This document shows positions 17,017 to 25,346 of a stretch of DNA of 64,000 bases, in pieces. Location of the stretch: assembly GCA_900215285.1 (NCBI GenBank), contig OCMG01000003.1:310001-374000 (forward strand), written 5' to 3'. Made by a program: the position numbers and the translations under genes. The DNA is from Ensifer adhaerens. Lineage in GTDB: Bacteria > Pseudomonadota > Alphaproteobacteria > Rhizobiales > Rhizobiaceae. The notes below the pieces were generated by a model. It saw nothing but the letters and a program-made list of their open reading frames with translations, was not told the DNA's origin and did no database searches. Within the stretch, counting starts at the first letter, position 1. Every line of letters begins with the position of its first letter.

Positions 17017-18141
17017 ATGAACGCGATCGAAATCCTGGAAAAGCTGGTCTCCATTGAAAGCGTGGTCGGCACACCGAACGGCGTGATCGTTGACTGGGTG
17101 AGTGCCTATCTGGCCGATCTAGGGATCAACGCAAAGATCCTTCCTGGTCCTGAAGGTGACCGAAGCAATCTGTTCGTGACCATCGGACCTGACATGGCGC
17201 GAGGCTATATCCTGTGCGGACATCTGGATGTCGCGCCGTCTGACGAGAGCGCGTGGGCATCACCGCCCTTCCGTCTTCGCCGCCACGGCGACAGGCTTTA
17301 CGGGCGCGGCACAAGCGACATGAAAGGCTTTTTGGCGGCGGCTCTTGCGGTCGCTCCAAGACTGGCCCGGATGGGCCTTGTGCACCCGATCCACTTCGCC
17401 TTTTCCTATGACGAGGATGCCGGATGCCATGGCGCGCCGCATCTGATCTCGCAGTTGCCGCACCTGTGTTCGCCACCGCTCGGCGCCATCATCGGCAAGC
17501 CGAGCAACATGCGCGCTGTCCTGGCTCACAAGGCAAGGGCGGCGGCGCGGCTGACCATACGCGGCCGTCCCGGCCACTCCTCCCGCCCCGACCTCGCACT
17601 CAACGCCATTCATGCCATGACCGCTGTGCTGATCACCACTCTTGATCAGGCAGACCGGCTGATGAAAGGCCCATTCGATGGCGCCTTCGAGCCACCCTAT
17701 TCCACGGTTCAGGCCGGGATGATTGCAGGCGGCAAGGACATCAACGTCGTTCCGCACCTCTGCATGCTGGAGTTGGAAGCCCGCGGGATCTCGGGCATCA
17801 ATGCCGCAGGCCTTCTATCGCCCATCCGCGCAAAAGCAGACGCGTTGCAAGACGAAGGCTACGAGGTGAGATGGGAAGAGATGAGCGCATATCCAGCGCT
17901 CGCGCTTTCGGCCAAACGGCCGCTTGCCCATCTCGTCGAAGCCTTGACCGGCCAGCCAGCACTCAGTGCGGTGAGCTATGGCACGGAGGCCGGGCTCTAC
18001 CAGGCCGCCGGCATCGATGCCCTGATCTGCGGTCCGGGAGATATCGGCCGTGCGCACCAGCCGGATGAATATATTCTCGAAAGCGAACTTGCGGCCTGTC
18101 AGCGCTTTATCGAAGCACTGGGGCAGCGTTGTGCGGGATGA
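17017..18141 (+). CDS. ArgE/DapE-like M20 peptidase paralogue with altered metal ligands
   Basis: 374 residues, same length as the protein at 41542 and highly similar throughout (DMKG, NMRAVLAHKA, SYGTEAGLYQAAG, GPGDIGRAHQPDE). First metal His and Asp (CGHLDVA) and the bridging Asp (GTSDMKG) remain. The metal-ligand Glu after the catalytic Glu is Asp (SYDEDAG against SYDEEAG), and the later ligand Glu is Lys (IIGKPSN against IIGEPSN). By the carboxypeptidase G2 scheme these correspond to Glu176 and Glu200. The enzyme is therefore probably weak or dead as a two-metal deacylase. A cupin remnant follows. Confidence 0.85.
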   Translation: MNAIEILEKLVSIESVVGTPNGVIVDWVSAYLADLGINAKILPGPEGDRSNLFVTIGPDMARGYILCGHLDVAPSDESAWASPPFRLRRHGDRLYGRGTSDMKGFLAAALAVAPRLARMGLVHPIHFAFSYDEDAGCHGAPHLISQLPHLCSPPLGAIIGKPSNMRAVLAHKARAAARLTIRGRPGHSSRPDLALNAIHAMTAVLITTLDQADRLMKGPFDGAFEPPYSTVQAGMIAGGKDINVVPHLCMLELEARGISGINAAGLLSPIRAKADALQDEGYEVRWEEMSAYPALALSAKRPLAHLVEALTGQPALSAVSYGTEAGLYQAAGIDALICGPGDIGRAHQPDEYILESELAACQRFIEALGQRCAG

Positions 18142-18165
18142 CCCCCTGCCCCGCACACTGCCTTT

Positions 18166-18324
18166 TCCATCTGCTCGGCAGTCGAGCCCGTGTTCGACCC
18201 GACCACTGACAATCTGGTCATGAAGCGCAGTCTGGTGGGCACCGGACTGCCGATCCGGAAAGTGCGTAAAATCTATGTCGTCCCGAACGAAAACCGGACT
18301 TGTCCGACATATCCACAGGAGTGA
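18166..18324 (+). pseudogene. remnant of a DUF861 cupin gene (decayed copy of 42742-43095)
   Basis: Downstream of the ArgE-like paralogue, one frame reads EPVF..., LVMK, then KVRKIYVVPN up to a TGA at 18322. It aligns without gaps over ~40 codons with the C-terminal part of the intact cupin (EPVI..., FVMK, TVRKIYVVVN). The N-terminal ~70 codons are missing, no start is available, and just upstream the similarity (HLLG against HILSG) shifts frame. Gene order matches the intact pair, so this is a decayed duplicate. Confidence 0.7.
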
Positions 18325-18512
18325 CCGGTCTCGGGCCGCCACAAAATAACCTAACAGAGTTTTAACTTGTCGCTCCGCAAGGGCCTCAGTATAGCGGCCC
18401 GTGGCAAGCCGCACTCGAATGGATTGCCCTCAACTTCGTCTAACTCTCTGAAAAGAGAATATAATCCTCCGGGGACGACAAGATTTTGGGCAAACTCCAT
18501 TTCAGCCGAAGC

Positions 18513-20219
18513 ATGATTTCCTTTGACATGCGAATGCATAGCCGGCTTTTGGGCGCGATCCTCCTTCTGGGTGTTGCGGGCGCCGGCTGCGGCTGGGAAG
18601 CCCTCCGGGCAACCGTTCATCAGGAACCGCACGTCGTCGCGGCCGCACCCGTCGAAATCGCCGAAGTGCCGAAAGCTCATGCCCTCACCGCGAGCCCCAG
18701 GATGGCACGACTGCCGCTGCCACCGACAGCCCATCCCGAACTTGGCCGTGTCGACATGCTGGAAGCGCGCATGGATGGCTCGTTTGCCGAATACACCTAC
18801 TTCCAGACCGATATCGATCTTGACGCGCCACAGGTTGAGGATGCGAAGAAACCGGAAAGGACGCAAGAACAGGCCTTTGCCGAGCGTTCTGGCCGTCCCG
18901 GCGCCGAGGATGTCTTTGCCGCGGTGCTTCGCGACGTGAAACCGGTGCGCTCCAGCCGGATCGCCGGCATGCCGCTCGCCTATGCGGACTTCTCGGGGGG
19001 CAACAGACCTGACCGGCCGATCAATGTCAGCCTCTCGGTCAAGCAGCAAGCCGAACCGGTGTCGCGCGTTGCCTTGATGCCGAAACGGGACGAAGTGATC
19101 GAGGATGCGTTGAGCGGGCTCAAGGTTCCTCTGGCCGAATGCAAGCGGCTGACCGCAGCGCTCGCCACCTCGATCCTGCATTTTGGCGATGCCTTCGAGG
19201 TCATCCTCGCAGATCATAATGACGGCAAGCATATCGTCATGGCGCGCCTGCAAAGACAATCCGGCGACGACACGATCCTTGCCCGCCTGGAGGACCAGAG
19301 CTTTCAGCGCATCACGAAGCCTGCGCTTTACGAGAGACTGAAACGCGAGGCGATCGCAAGCGAACAGGAAAACGTCCCCACCGTCGAGGCCGATTCAGCG
19401 CCCGACCTCAAGGAGGAAATTGCCTTCGCGCCGCTGCTCGTGAAAAAAATGCTGGAGGCCCATGTTCCGGCCAAGATCATTGTGGAGGTCATTGACCTGG
19501 CCAAGAAGAACGGCATCAGCCCTGCGGGCCATGACGACCTGACGAAGAAAATCAACCTGGTGTTCCGCGAAGGACGTGGCCAGCGCGAACTGATTTCGGT
19601 GGCGTTCAAGACCAAGAACGGCGAACGCAAGTTCTATCGCTACAAATTCGACAAGACCTCTCCCGCGGAATTCTTCGATCCCAGCGGTCATTCGGTGTCA
19701 AAGTTCCTGCTTGCCAATCCCTTTCCGGGTGGCCGGCGCGGCGATGGCTTCGCCTGGCGCATCCATCCGATCCTGCATGTGCGCAAGCATCATGACGGGG
19801 TGGATTATGCGGGGCCCATGGGCTCCCCCATTCTCGCGGCCGGCGACGGAACAGTCGTGCTGATCTCGTGGGAGCCGGGCTATGGCCGGTACGTGCGTGT
19901 ACGCCACGACCAGGGCTATTTCACCACCTATGCCCATATCGCCAGGGCAGCCAAGGGCCTCGCAGTCGGGCAGCGCGTGACCCAGGGGCAGGTGATCGCC
20001 TATGTAGGTTCGACCGGTCTTTCGACCGGGCCGCATCTTTATTACGAGTTGCGCAAGGACAACCGCTATCTCGATCCGACCGCCAATCCCCTGCCAGCGG
20101 GGACCGTCCTATCCGGAAACTCTCTGGCGGATTTCCACAAGCAAGCCGACCAGATCGACGGCATGACCCGGCTGATCGGGGTGTCCGAGAAGGGGGCCCA
20201 GGGGCCAGACCGCGGCTGA
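18513..20219 (+). CDS. M23 (LytM-type) peptidase homologue, probably missing one zinc ligand
   Basis: 568 residues from the ATG at 18513; TTG 18486 and ATG 18528 are alternatives. A hydrophobic export segment (LLGAILLLGVAGAG) is followed by ~380 residues including a charged region with a Lys/Glu-rich helix, then the LytM domain. HHDGVDYAG supplies the first His and Asp ligands. The second motif is HLYYEL where active enzymes have HxH, so the last zinc His is Tyr. It may be a non-catalytic activator of amidases like EnvC/NlpD or DipM. It is envelope-located and not obviously tied to its neighbours. Confidence 0.85.
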   Translation: MISFDMRMHSRLLGAILLLGVAGAGCGWEALRATVHQEPHVVAAAPVEIAEVPKAHALTASPRMARLPLPPTAHPELGRVDMLEARMDGSFAEYTYFQTDIDLDAPQVEDAKKPERTQEQAFAERSGRPGAEDVFAAVLRDVKPVRSSRIAGMPLAYADFSGGNRPDRPINVSLSVKQQAEPVSRVALMPKRDEVIEDALSGLKVPLAECKRLTAALATSILHFGDAFEVILADHNDGKHIVMARLQRQSGDDTILARLEDQSFQRITKPALYERLKREAIASEQENVPTVEADSAPDLKEEIAFAPLLVKKMLEAHVPAKIIVEVIDLAKKNGISPAGHDDLTKKINLVFREGRGQRELISVAFKTKNGERKFYRYKFDKTSPAEFFDPSGHSVSKFLLANPFPGGRRGDGFAWRIHPILHVRKHHDGVDYAGPMGSPILAAGDGTVVLISWEPGYGRYVRVRHDQGYFTTYAHIARAAKGLAVGQRVTQGQVIAYVGSTGLSTGPHLYYELRKDNRYLDPTANPLPAGTVLSGNSLADFHKQADQIDGMTRLIGVSEKGAQGPDRG

Positions 20220-20246
20220 TCCGGGCACCGCAAGAGGTCGGTGCAC

Positions 20247-20987
20247 TCAGAACGGCTTGACAATGCGGAATTCGGAGAGCAGGGCCGTCAGGGCATCGGG
20301 GTCCATGGCCTTGTAGAAATACCAACCCTGCATGTAGTGGCAGCCGGCGAGCTTCAGCAATTTCCACTGCGCCTCGTTCTCGATACCCTCCGCGGTGATC
20401 TTGAGACCGACAGCCCGCGCCAACGCCACAACGGAATGGACGATGGCGGTCGACTTGAGGTCTCCCAACCCGTCGATGAAGGACTTGTCGATCTTCAACT
20501 TGTCGACCGGCATTTTGAGCAGATAGGTCAGCGACGAAAAACCCGTGCCGAAGTCGTCGAGCGCGATTCGGATCTTGGCCGCGCGCAACGCATTGATGTT
20601 CAGATTGGCCGTTTCGAAATCCTCGATATAGGAGCTTTCGACGATCTCCAGTTCGATCTGCGTCGCCGGAACGCCGATGTCCCTGACCATCTGGATGAAA
20701 CGCGGTGCGAATTGCGGATCGCGAAAACGACTGGCCGAGAGATTGATGCCAATCTGCAGACCGGGCCAACGCAGCGCGTCCCGGCAGGCCCGCTCGGCGA
20801 TCCACCAGTCCAGTGCCTCGACCTGATCCGTCTCCTCGACATACGCCAGGACGTCTGCCGTGTTCCTGAAATGCTCGGTTGGTTCCACGACGCGCAGCAG
20901 TGCTTCCGCCGCCGCAACCCCGGCACCATCGGCGGTCATCTGGGGCTGGTAGTGCAGCGTCAGATGATCAAGAAACCTGCTCAGCAA
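20247..20987 (-). CDS. EAL-domain cyclic-di-GMP phosphodiesterase, stand-alone
   Basis: 246 residues, almost exactly one EAL domain. The catalytic set is complete: AEALLR (EAL), INLSASRF (Asn), ELEIVES (Glu), LDDFGTGFSSL (Asp-Asp), KIDKSF (Lys) and AEGIEN (Glu). It should hydrolyse c-di-GMP. The start is a TTG with a poor ribosome site, 17 bp after the receiver gene, and its frame stays open backwards through the receiver's 3' end. This suggests translational coupling or a former REC-EAL fusion. Confidence 0.88.
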   Translation of the reverse strand: MLSRFLDHLTLHYQPQMTADGAGVAAAEALLRVVEPTEHFRNTADVLAYVEETDQVEALDWWIAERACRDALRWPGLQIGINLSASRFRDPQFAPRFIQMVRDIGVPATQIELEIVESSYIEDFETANLNINALRAAKIRIALDDFGTGFSSLTYLLKMPVDKLKIDKSFIDGLGDLKSTAIVHSVVALARAVGLKITAEGIENEAQWKLLKLAGCHYMQGWYFYKAMDPDALTALLSEFRIVKPF

Positions 20988-21004
20988 ACCGATACCCGCA
21001 CTTC

Positions 21005-21490
21005 CTACTGCGCCGTCGAGGCGTTTTGCGCGGCCGACGCAGCCACCACATCGTCGCCCAGCGCCATCAACGCATGATGCGCCCGGACCATGAAACGAAC
21101 CTGATGCGACAGCAGGCGCCAGTTAACCGGCTTGCACATGAAGGCGGTGGCACCGGCGGCATAGGCAGCGTCGATGGAGGGGATGTCCTCGTTGCCGGTA
21201 ATCACCATGATCGGCATCCTGTCAAACCGCGGCTGGCTGCGCAGGAGCGCCACAAGTTCGATACCACTCATGCCGGGCATGTCGACATCGACCAGCAGCG
21301 CGCCGTAGTCCTGCGCCTCGAGACGCTCCAGCCCGGCTTCTGCGCAATCCGCCGTTTCGACGGTCACCGTGGGCGTTGTCATGTAGACGGAGCAGAATTC
21401 ACGCTGGATGGGATCGTCATCGACGGCAAGGATGAGCAGCGCGTCAGACTCGACATAATCGAATTTCACGTTTCGCGTGACTGTCGCCAT
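21005..21490 (-). CDS. single-domain response regulator (receiver)
   Basis: 161 residues. Acidic pair VDDD near residue 25, phosphoacceptor Asp in LLVDVDMPG, switch Thr in VITG and Lys in CKPVN are all present. The C-terminal ~35 residues are an Ala-rich tail without a recognisable output domain. The EAL gene follows 17 bp on, and the hybrid kinase at 21649 diverges from it, so a phosphorelay controlling c-di-GMP is likely. Confidence 0.9.
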   Translation of the reverse strand: MATVTRNVKFDYVESDALLILAVDDDPIQREFCSVYMTTPTVTVETADCAEAGLERLEAQDYGALLVDVDMPGMSGIELVALLRSQPRFDRMPIMVITGNEDIPSIDAAYAAGATAFMCKPVNWRLLSHQVRFMVRAHHALMALGDDVVAASAAQNASTAQ

Positions 21491-21648
21491 TTCTCGCTCT
21501 TGTCCATGGGGGTTGTGGCTTTCACACGGAAGTTCTCTTGCCTTTTTGGCAGATAGGAAAATTTCTATACCGCTCGAGCTGCTAATGGTTTGTAAGGATC
21601 ATTGGTTTACGTTTCCATAAACTGTTCGGATTTGTAGAAAATAACACC

Positions 21649-24339
21649 ATGGCTCGCCATTCATTTTCAATTAGAACTAAATTAGTGCTTCTTGTCATTG
21701 GCGCCATTTCCCTTGCGGAAATCTTTGTCATTACATTCACCGCCTGGCAGGAAGCTTCCCGCTACGCGATTTCCAGGCCGTCATCACTCTTTTCAGTTGC
21801 AAACATCATCGCTTCTTCTGCCGCGACTGCGACTGCGGCGCGCGACGTCACCGGCGCCCAGGCCGCCATGCGTGGCATGGGCCACATCGACGGTCTGGTC
21901 TACGTCGGCCTGAACCTGCCGAACGGCGAAACCCTGGCGGATTTCGGAGCAACGGAGCAGCTTGCCAGCGACCTCGTGCTGACCAATCCTGAGCAGACAA
22001 TCTCGATGGGCGATATCCTGGGCAGCCGGACCATAGAAGTACAGGTGCCGGTCATCCAGGCCGGCAGTCAGATCGGCCTGCTGCGCCTCATCGGAGATAC
22101 GCGTGACCTGCCCGCCCTCGTCTGGTCGGCCGTGAAAACGACTCTCCTCGGCGGCGGCGCGGCACTGGTGATCGCCATCTTCATCGCTCTGAGATTGCAG
22201 GGCGCCATCACCCGGCCCCTGACGCGGCTTGCCGGCGCCATGGCGCGGATCAAGGTCGGCCACGACTACCGCGTGGCGCTGCCCCGCGAAAGCAATGACG
22301 AGGTCGGCCTGCTCGTTGAGGGCTTCAACGGTATGATCGCCGACATCCACGAACGCGACGAACGTCTCGCCCGGCATCGCGAACGACTGGAACAGGATGT
22401 CGCCGACCGCACCGCCGATTATCAGCGTGCGGCTTCCGAAGCCATGGCCGCCGACCGCGCCAAGTCCGACTTTCTGGCGACGATGAGCCACGAGATCCGC
22501 ACGCCAATGAACGGAATTCTTGTGATGGCCGAACTGCTGGCGGGCAGCGACATGCCGGACCGCGCCCGCAAGCAGGCTGAAGTCATCGCGCGCTCCGGCG
22601 CGAGCCTTCTCGCCATCATCAACGACATTCTGGATCTCTCGAAGATCGAGGCGGGCAAGCTGGATGTCGAGCATCTGGCGGTCAGTCCGTTCGAGGCGGT
22701 CGACACGGTGCTGCGCCTCTTCGCGGACCGCGCCCATACCAGGAAACTCGATCTCGCCGCGCGGCTGGAACTGCCACGCAACACACGCATCGACGCCGAC
22801 CCGACGCGCCTGGGCCAGGTGCTTGGAAACCTCGTCAACAATGCGCTGAAGTTCACGGAACACGGCGGCGTGACCATCCATGTCGGTCCGGACGGTGCGG
22901 ATCGCGTCCGCTTCTCCGTCATCGACACGGGTATCGGCATCGCCGAGGAAAAACTCGGCACGATCTTCGAGGCATTCTCGCAGGCCGACCAGACCACGAC
23001 ACGCCAGTTCGGCGGCACCGGCCTCGGCCTCACGATCGCCCGCCGGCTCGTGGCCGCCATGGGCGGTGAAATCGCCGTTACCAGCAAGCTTGGCCAGGGG
23101 ACCAACTTCCACTTCTCCCTGCCGCTGACCGCGCCATCCTCCGAGACGGAGTGGGCGCAGTGGAGCGGCGAACGGGCGGCCTCGCCCCGCGCGGTCGTCT
23201 CGGTGGATGGCGAGCAGACGAAAGCCGCCCTCGCGCACTATCTCGAACGGGCAGGCTTCACGGTCGAGACCGTGGGCAATGCTGATCTTGCCGAAAGCGG
23301 CCGCGGCGCCCAGCTCGTCGTCGCGGCGATGGAGTGCCTGGCTGATCGGCCCCGACTGGAGATCGGCGCCGCGGGCGCGATTGTCGTTGTCGGCTTTCCG
23401 GACGAGCGGGCTGAAGCGTTGCTGCCCTCGCGCCGCGCCGATGGCGTGCTTGTGCGTCCCGTGTCCGCCTTCGAGGTCAACGACATCGTCGCTCGTCTCA
23501 TCGAAGGCCGCCCCATCAGCGAGGAAACGCGCGGCGGCGACCAGCGAGACAGCACAACGCCGACTTTCAGCGGCCTCAAGGTGCTGGTCGCCGACGATGC
23601 CGAGGTCAATCGTGAAGTGGCCGATGCGGCGCTGCGCCGCCTCGGCGTCAGGGCCGATTTCGTCGAGAATGGACGCCAGGCCGTCGATGCCGTTCTCAAG
23701 ACCCGCTACGATCTCGTGCTGATGGACGGGTCCATGCCGGAGCTGGACGGCTTCGACGCCACCCGTGAAATTCGCGCCGCGGAAAGCAATGAGGCCCGTG
23801 AACGGACCCCGATTGTGGCGCTGACCGCCCACGTGATCGGGACGGCGGCCGATGCCTGGCGGGAAGCCGGCATGGACGGCGTGCTGCACAAGCCCTTTAC
23901 CCTGGCCCGTCTTGCGGATGTCATCGCCACGCATGCCAGCGGAACACATGCTGTTGCCGACCATGACGCGGCCGAGACACAGCCCGCTGAAGGCCAGCTT
24001 GACCTCGCCGTGCTGGAGGATCTGCTGAAGATGGCCGGCGGCGCCCTTGCGGTGGTCGACCGCATCGTCGGTCTTTACGAGACGCAGTCGGCCGAACGGA
24101 TCGCCGAATTGCGGGAAGCAGTGACCTCGGACAACATAGATCAGCTTGGCCGCGTGGCTCACGCCCTGAAGTCGATGAGCTTCAACGTTGGCGCCCGCTC
24201 CATTGCGGAGACGGCGGCCCGCTTCGAGCGGATCGCGCGCGAGGAGCAGTCCCTCGTGGACCTTGCCGAGGTCGAACGGCTGGCGCAGGAGCGGGAAGTG
24301 GTCATGCGCGAGATCGGCGACTGGCGCAACCGGATCTAA
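21649..24339 (+). CDS. hybrid sensor histidine kinase with receiver and HPt domains
   Basis: 896 residues. Two membrane helices (~12-34 and ~165-186) enclose a ~130-residue periplasmic sensor. HAMP (~187-240) and a coiled coil lead to HisKA with phospho-His281 in SHEIRTPMNG. The HATPase domain carries NALKFT, DTGIGI and GTGLGL. A weak pseudo-receiver region precedes a receiver with Asp693 (LMDGSMPE). The HPt domain has His838 in HALKSMS. The first ~25 codons are unusually AT-rich for this window. It can pass phosphate from His281 to Asp693 to His838 and on to the divergent receiver protein. Confidence 0.92.
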   Translation: MARHSFSIRTKLVLLVIGAISLAEIFVITFTAWQEASRYAISRPSSLFSVANIIASSAATATAARDVTGAQAAMRGMGHIDGLVYVGLNLPNGETLADFGATEQLASDLVLTNPEQTISMGDILGSRTIEVQVPVIQAGSQIGLLRLIGDTRDLPALVWSAVKTTLLGGGAALVIAIFIALRLQGAITRPLTRLAGAMARIKVGHDYRVALPRESNDEVGLLVEGFNGMIADIHERDERLARHRERLEQDVADRTADYQRAASEAMAADRAKSDFLATMSHEIRTPMNGILVMAELLAGSDMPDRARKQAEVIARSGASLLAIINDILDLSKIEAGKLDVEHLAVSPFEAVDTVLRLFADRAHTRKLDLAARLELPRNTRIDADPTRLGQVLGNLVNNALKFTEHGGVTIHVGPDGADRVRFSVIDTGIGIAEEKLGTIFEAFSQADQTTTRQFGGTGLGLTIARRLVAAMGGEIAVTSKLGQGTNFHFSLPLTAPSSETEWAQWSGERAASPRAVVSVDGEQTKAALAHYLERAGFTVETVGNADLAESGRGAQLVVAAMECLADRPRLEIGAAGAIVVVGFPDERAEALLPSRRADGVLVRPVSAFEVNDIVARLIEGRPISEETRGGDQRDSTTPTFSGLKVLVADDAEVNREVADAALRRLGVRADFVENGRQAVDAVLKTRYDLVLMDGSMPELDGFDATREIRAAESNEARERTPIVALTAHVIGTAADAWREAGMDGVLHKPFTLARLADVIATHASGTHAVADHDAAETQPAEGQLDLAVLEDLLKMAGGALAVVDRIVGLYETQSAERIAELREAVTSDNIDQLGRVAHALKSMSFNVGARSIAETAARFERIAREEQSLVDLAEVERLAQEREVVMREIGDWRNRI

Positions 24340-24507
24340 AGAGCATTTCCGGAGTAGAACGGTTCACTTGAATTGCTCTGACTGTCCGATTTGACGCCGT
24401 CCGGACGCGATACCGCTCACGCAGTCTTTCTGGACCTGCTCCAACTGTTCGCCAAGCCGGCCCGGATGGCGCTAGCGGCCTCGCCCGCATGCGGCGCCAC
24501 CTGCGCT

Positions 24508-25293
24508 TCACAGAGAGCCTGACCTGAGCCTGCCGTCGCGCAGAAGTTCTCGGTGACGTACCTGGCTGCCCTTCAGATGCGCGCGCATGGCTTCGCGTGC
24601 GGCCTCCTCGTCGCCATTGGAAACGGCGAGAACGATTGCCTCGTGTTCCTGATAGAGTTGCTTGTAATAGGCGATCTGCCGGTCGTGCTGCGCATCCGTG
24701 ACGATCTCGGCCTGCGGAATGGCCGCGACACCGTGAGAGCGCAGGAAGCTCGCAAATTGCGGATTGTTGGTCGCCTCGGCAATCGCCAGATGGAGGCTGA
24801 AGTCTGCCTCGCGGATCGGCTTGCCCGCTTCGATACAGGCAAAGACGCGGGCGTGACAGTCGAAGATATATTCTTCCTGAGACGGCGAGCGGCGGAGCGC
24901 GGCGAGACCCGCGGCCTCGATCTCGAGCGGGGTGCGGATTTCCAGCACCTCCAGAACCGAAGCCACGCGATCCTTGTCGATCCGTTCCGGCTGAACGGCC
25001 ACCGCCGGCTTCAGCACATAGACACCGGACCCCTGGCGGGCGTCGACAAGATGATCGGCGCGGAGCGCCGCGATGGCCTCGCGCACCACCGTGCGGCTCA
25101 CCCCATAGGTTTCCGACAATTGCGCCTCGGTCGGCAGGCGTCCGCCGGGCGCAAACGCGCCAGAGGCTATCGACTGGCGCAGGTCGTCAATCAAACGCGA
25201 CACCAGCGTGCCGTTTTTCCGCACATCGACACGACCCTGCACCCCTGCCATTCCAGCCCCCAAGCCATTCGGTTTCGTCAATTCATCATACAT
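24508..25293 (-). CDS. GntR/FadR-family transcriptional regulator
   Basis: 261 residues. The winged HTH (~28-95) has the GntR signature GGRLPTEAQLSETYGVSRTVVREAIAAL. The all-helical FCD domain follows, with its metal-binding residues in DFSLHLAIAEAT and the late His in QEHEAIVLAV. FadR-type regulators of uronate genes (UxuR/ExuR/KdgR-like) use this fold. It is the last gene of the minus-strand polysaccharide operon, and short palindromes lie before it and in the divergent promoter at 27944-28139. Likely a repressor released by an uronate intermediate. Confidence 0.9.
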   Translation of the reverse strand: MYDELTKPNGLGAGMAGVQGRVDVRKNGTLVSRLIDDLRQSIASGAFAPGGRLPTEAQLSETYGVSRTVVREAIAALRADHLVDARQGSGVYVLKPAVAVQPERIDKDRVASVLEVLEIRTPLEIEAAGLAALRRSPSQEEYIFDCHARVFACIEAGKPIREADFSLHLAIAEATNNPQFASFLRSHGVAAIPQAEIVTDAQHDRQIAYYKQLYQEHEAIVLAVSNGDEEAAREAMRAHLKGSQVRHRELLRDGRLRSGSL

Positions 25294-25304
25294 ATTTCAA
25301 AATA

Positions 25305-25316
25305 AGTCTGTTGACT
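25305..25316. promoter_or_regulatory. short palindrome upstream of the GntR gene
   Basis: AGTC-TGTT-GACT lies 12 bp before the GntR start in an AT-rich 53-bp gap. It may be an autoregulatory site; the spacing differs from the palindromes at 27990 and 28063. Confidence 0.3.
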
Positions 25317-25346
25317 ATATGTTTTTCACGCCGCGAGACAGCAATC

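Noticed and set aside
18530..18600. Lipobox in the M23 homologue (AGAGC)
   Set aside because: Position -3 to Cys is Gly rather than Leu/Val/Ile, so lipidation is not supported; treated as an ordinary export segment or anchor.
21793..24162. 789-codon open frame on the minus strand
   Set aside because: Antisense shadow of the hybrid kinase; no domain recognisable.
24340..24507. Possible rhizobial intergenic repeat between the kinase and GntR genes
   Set aside because: GCATTTCCGGAG-type sequence is suggestive, but no second copy was found in the window and no clear palindrome.
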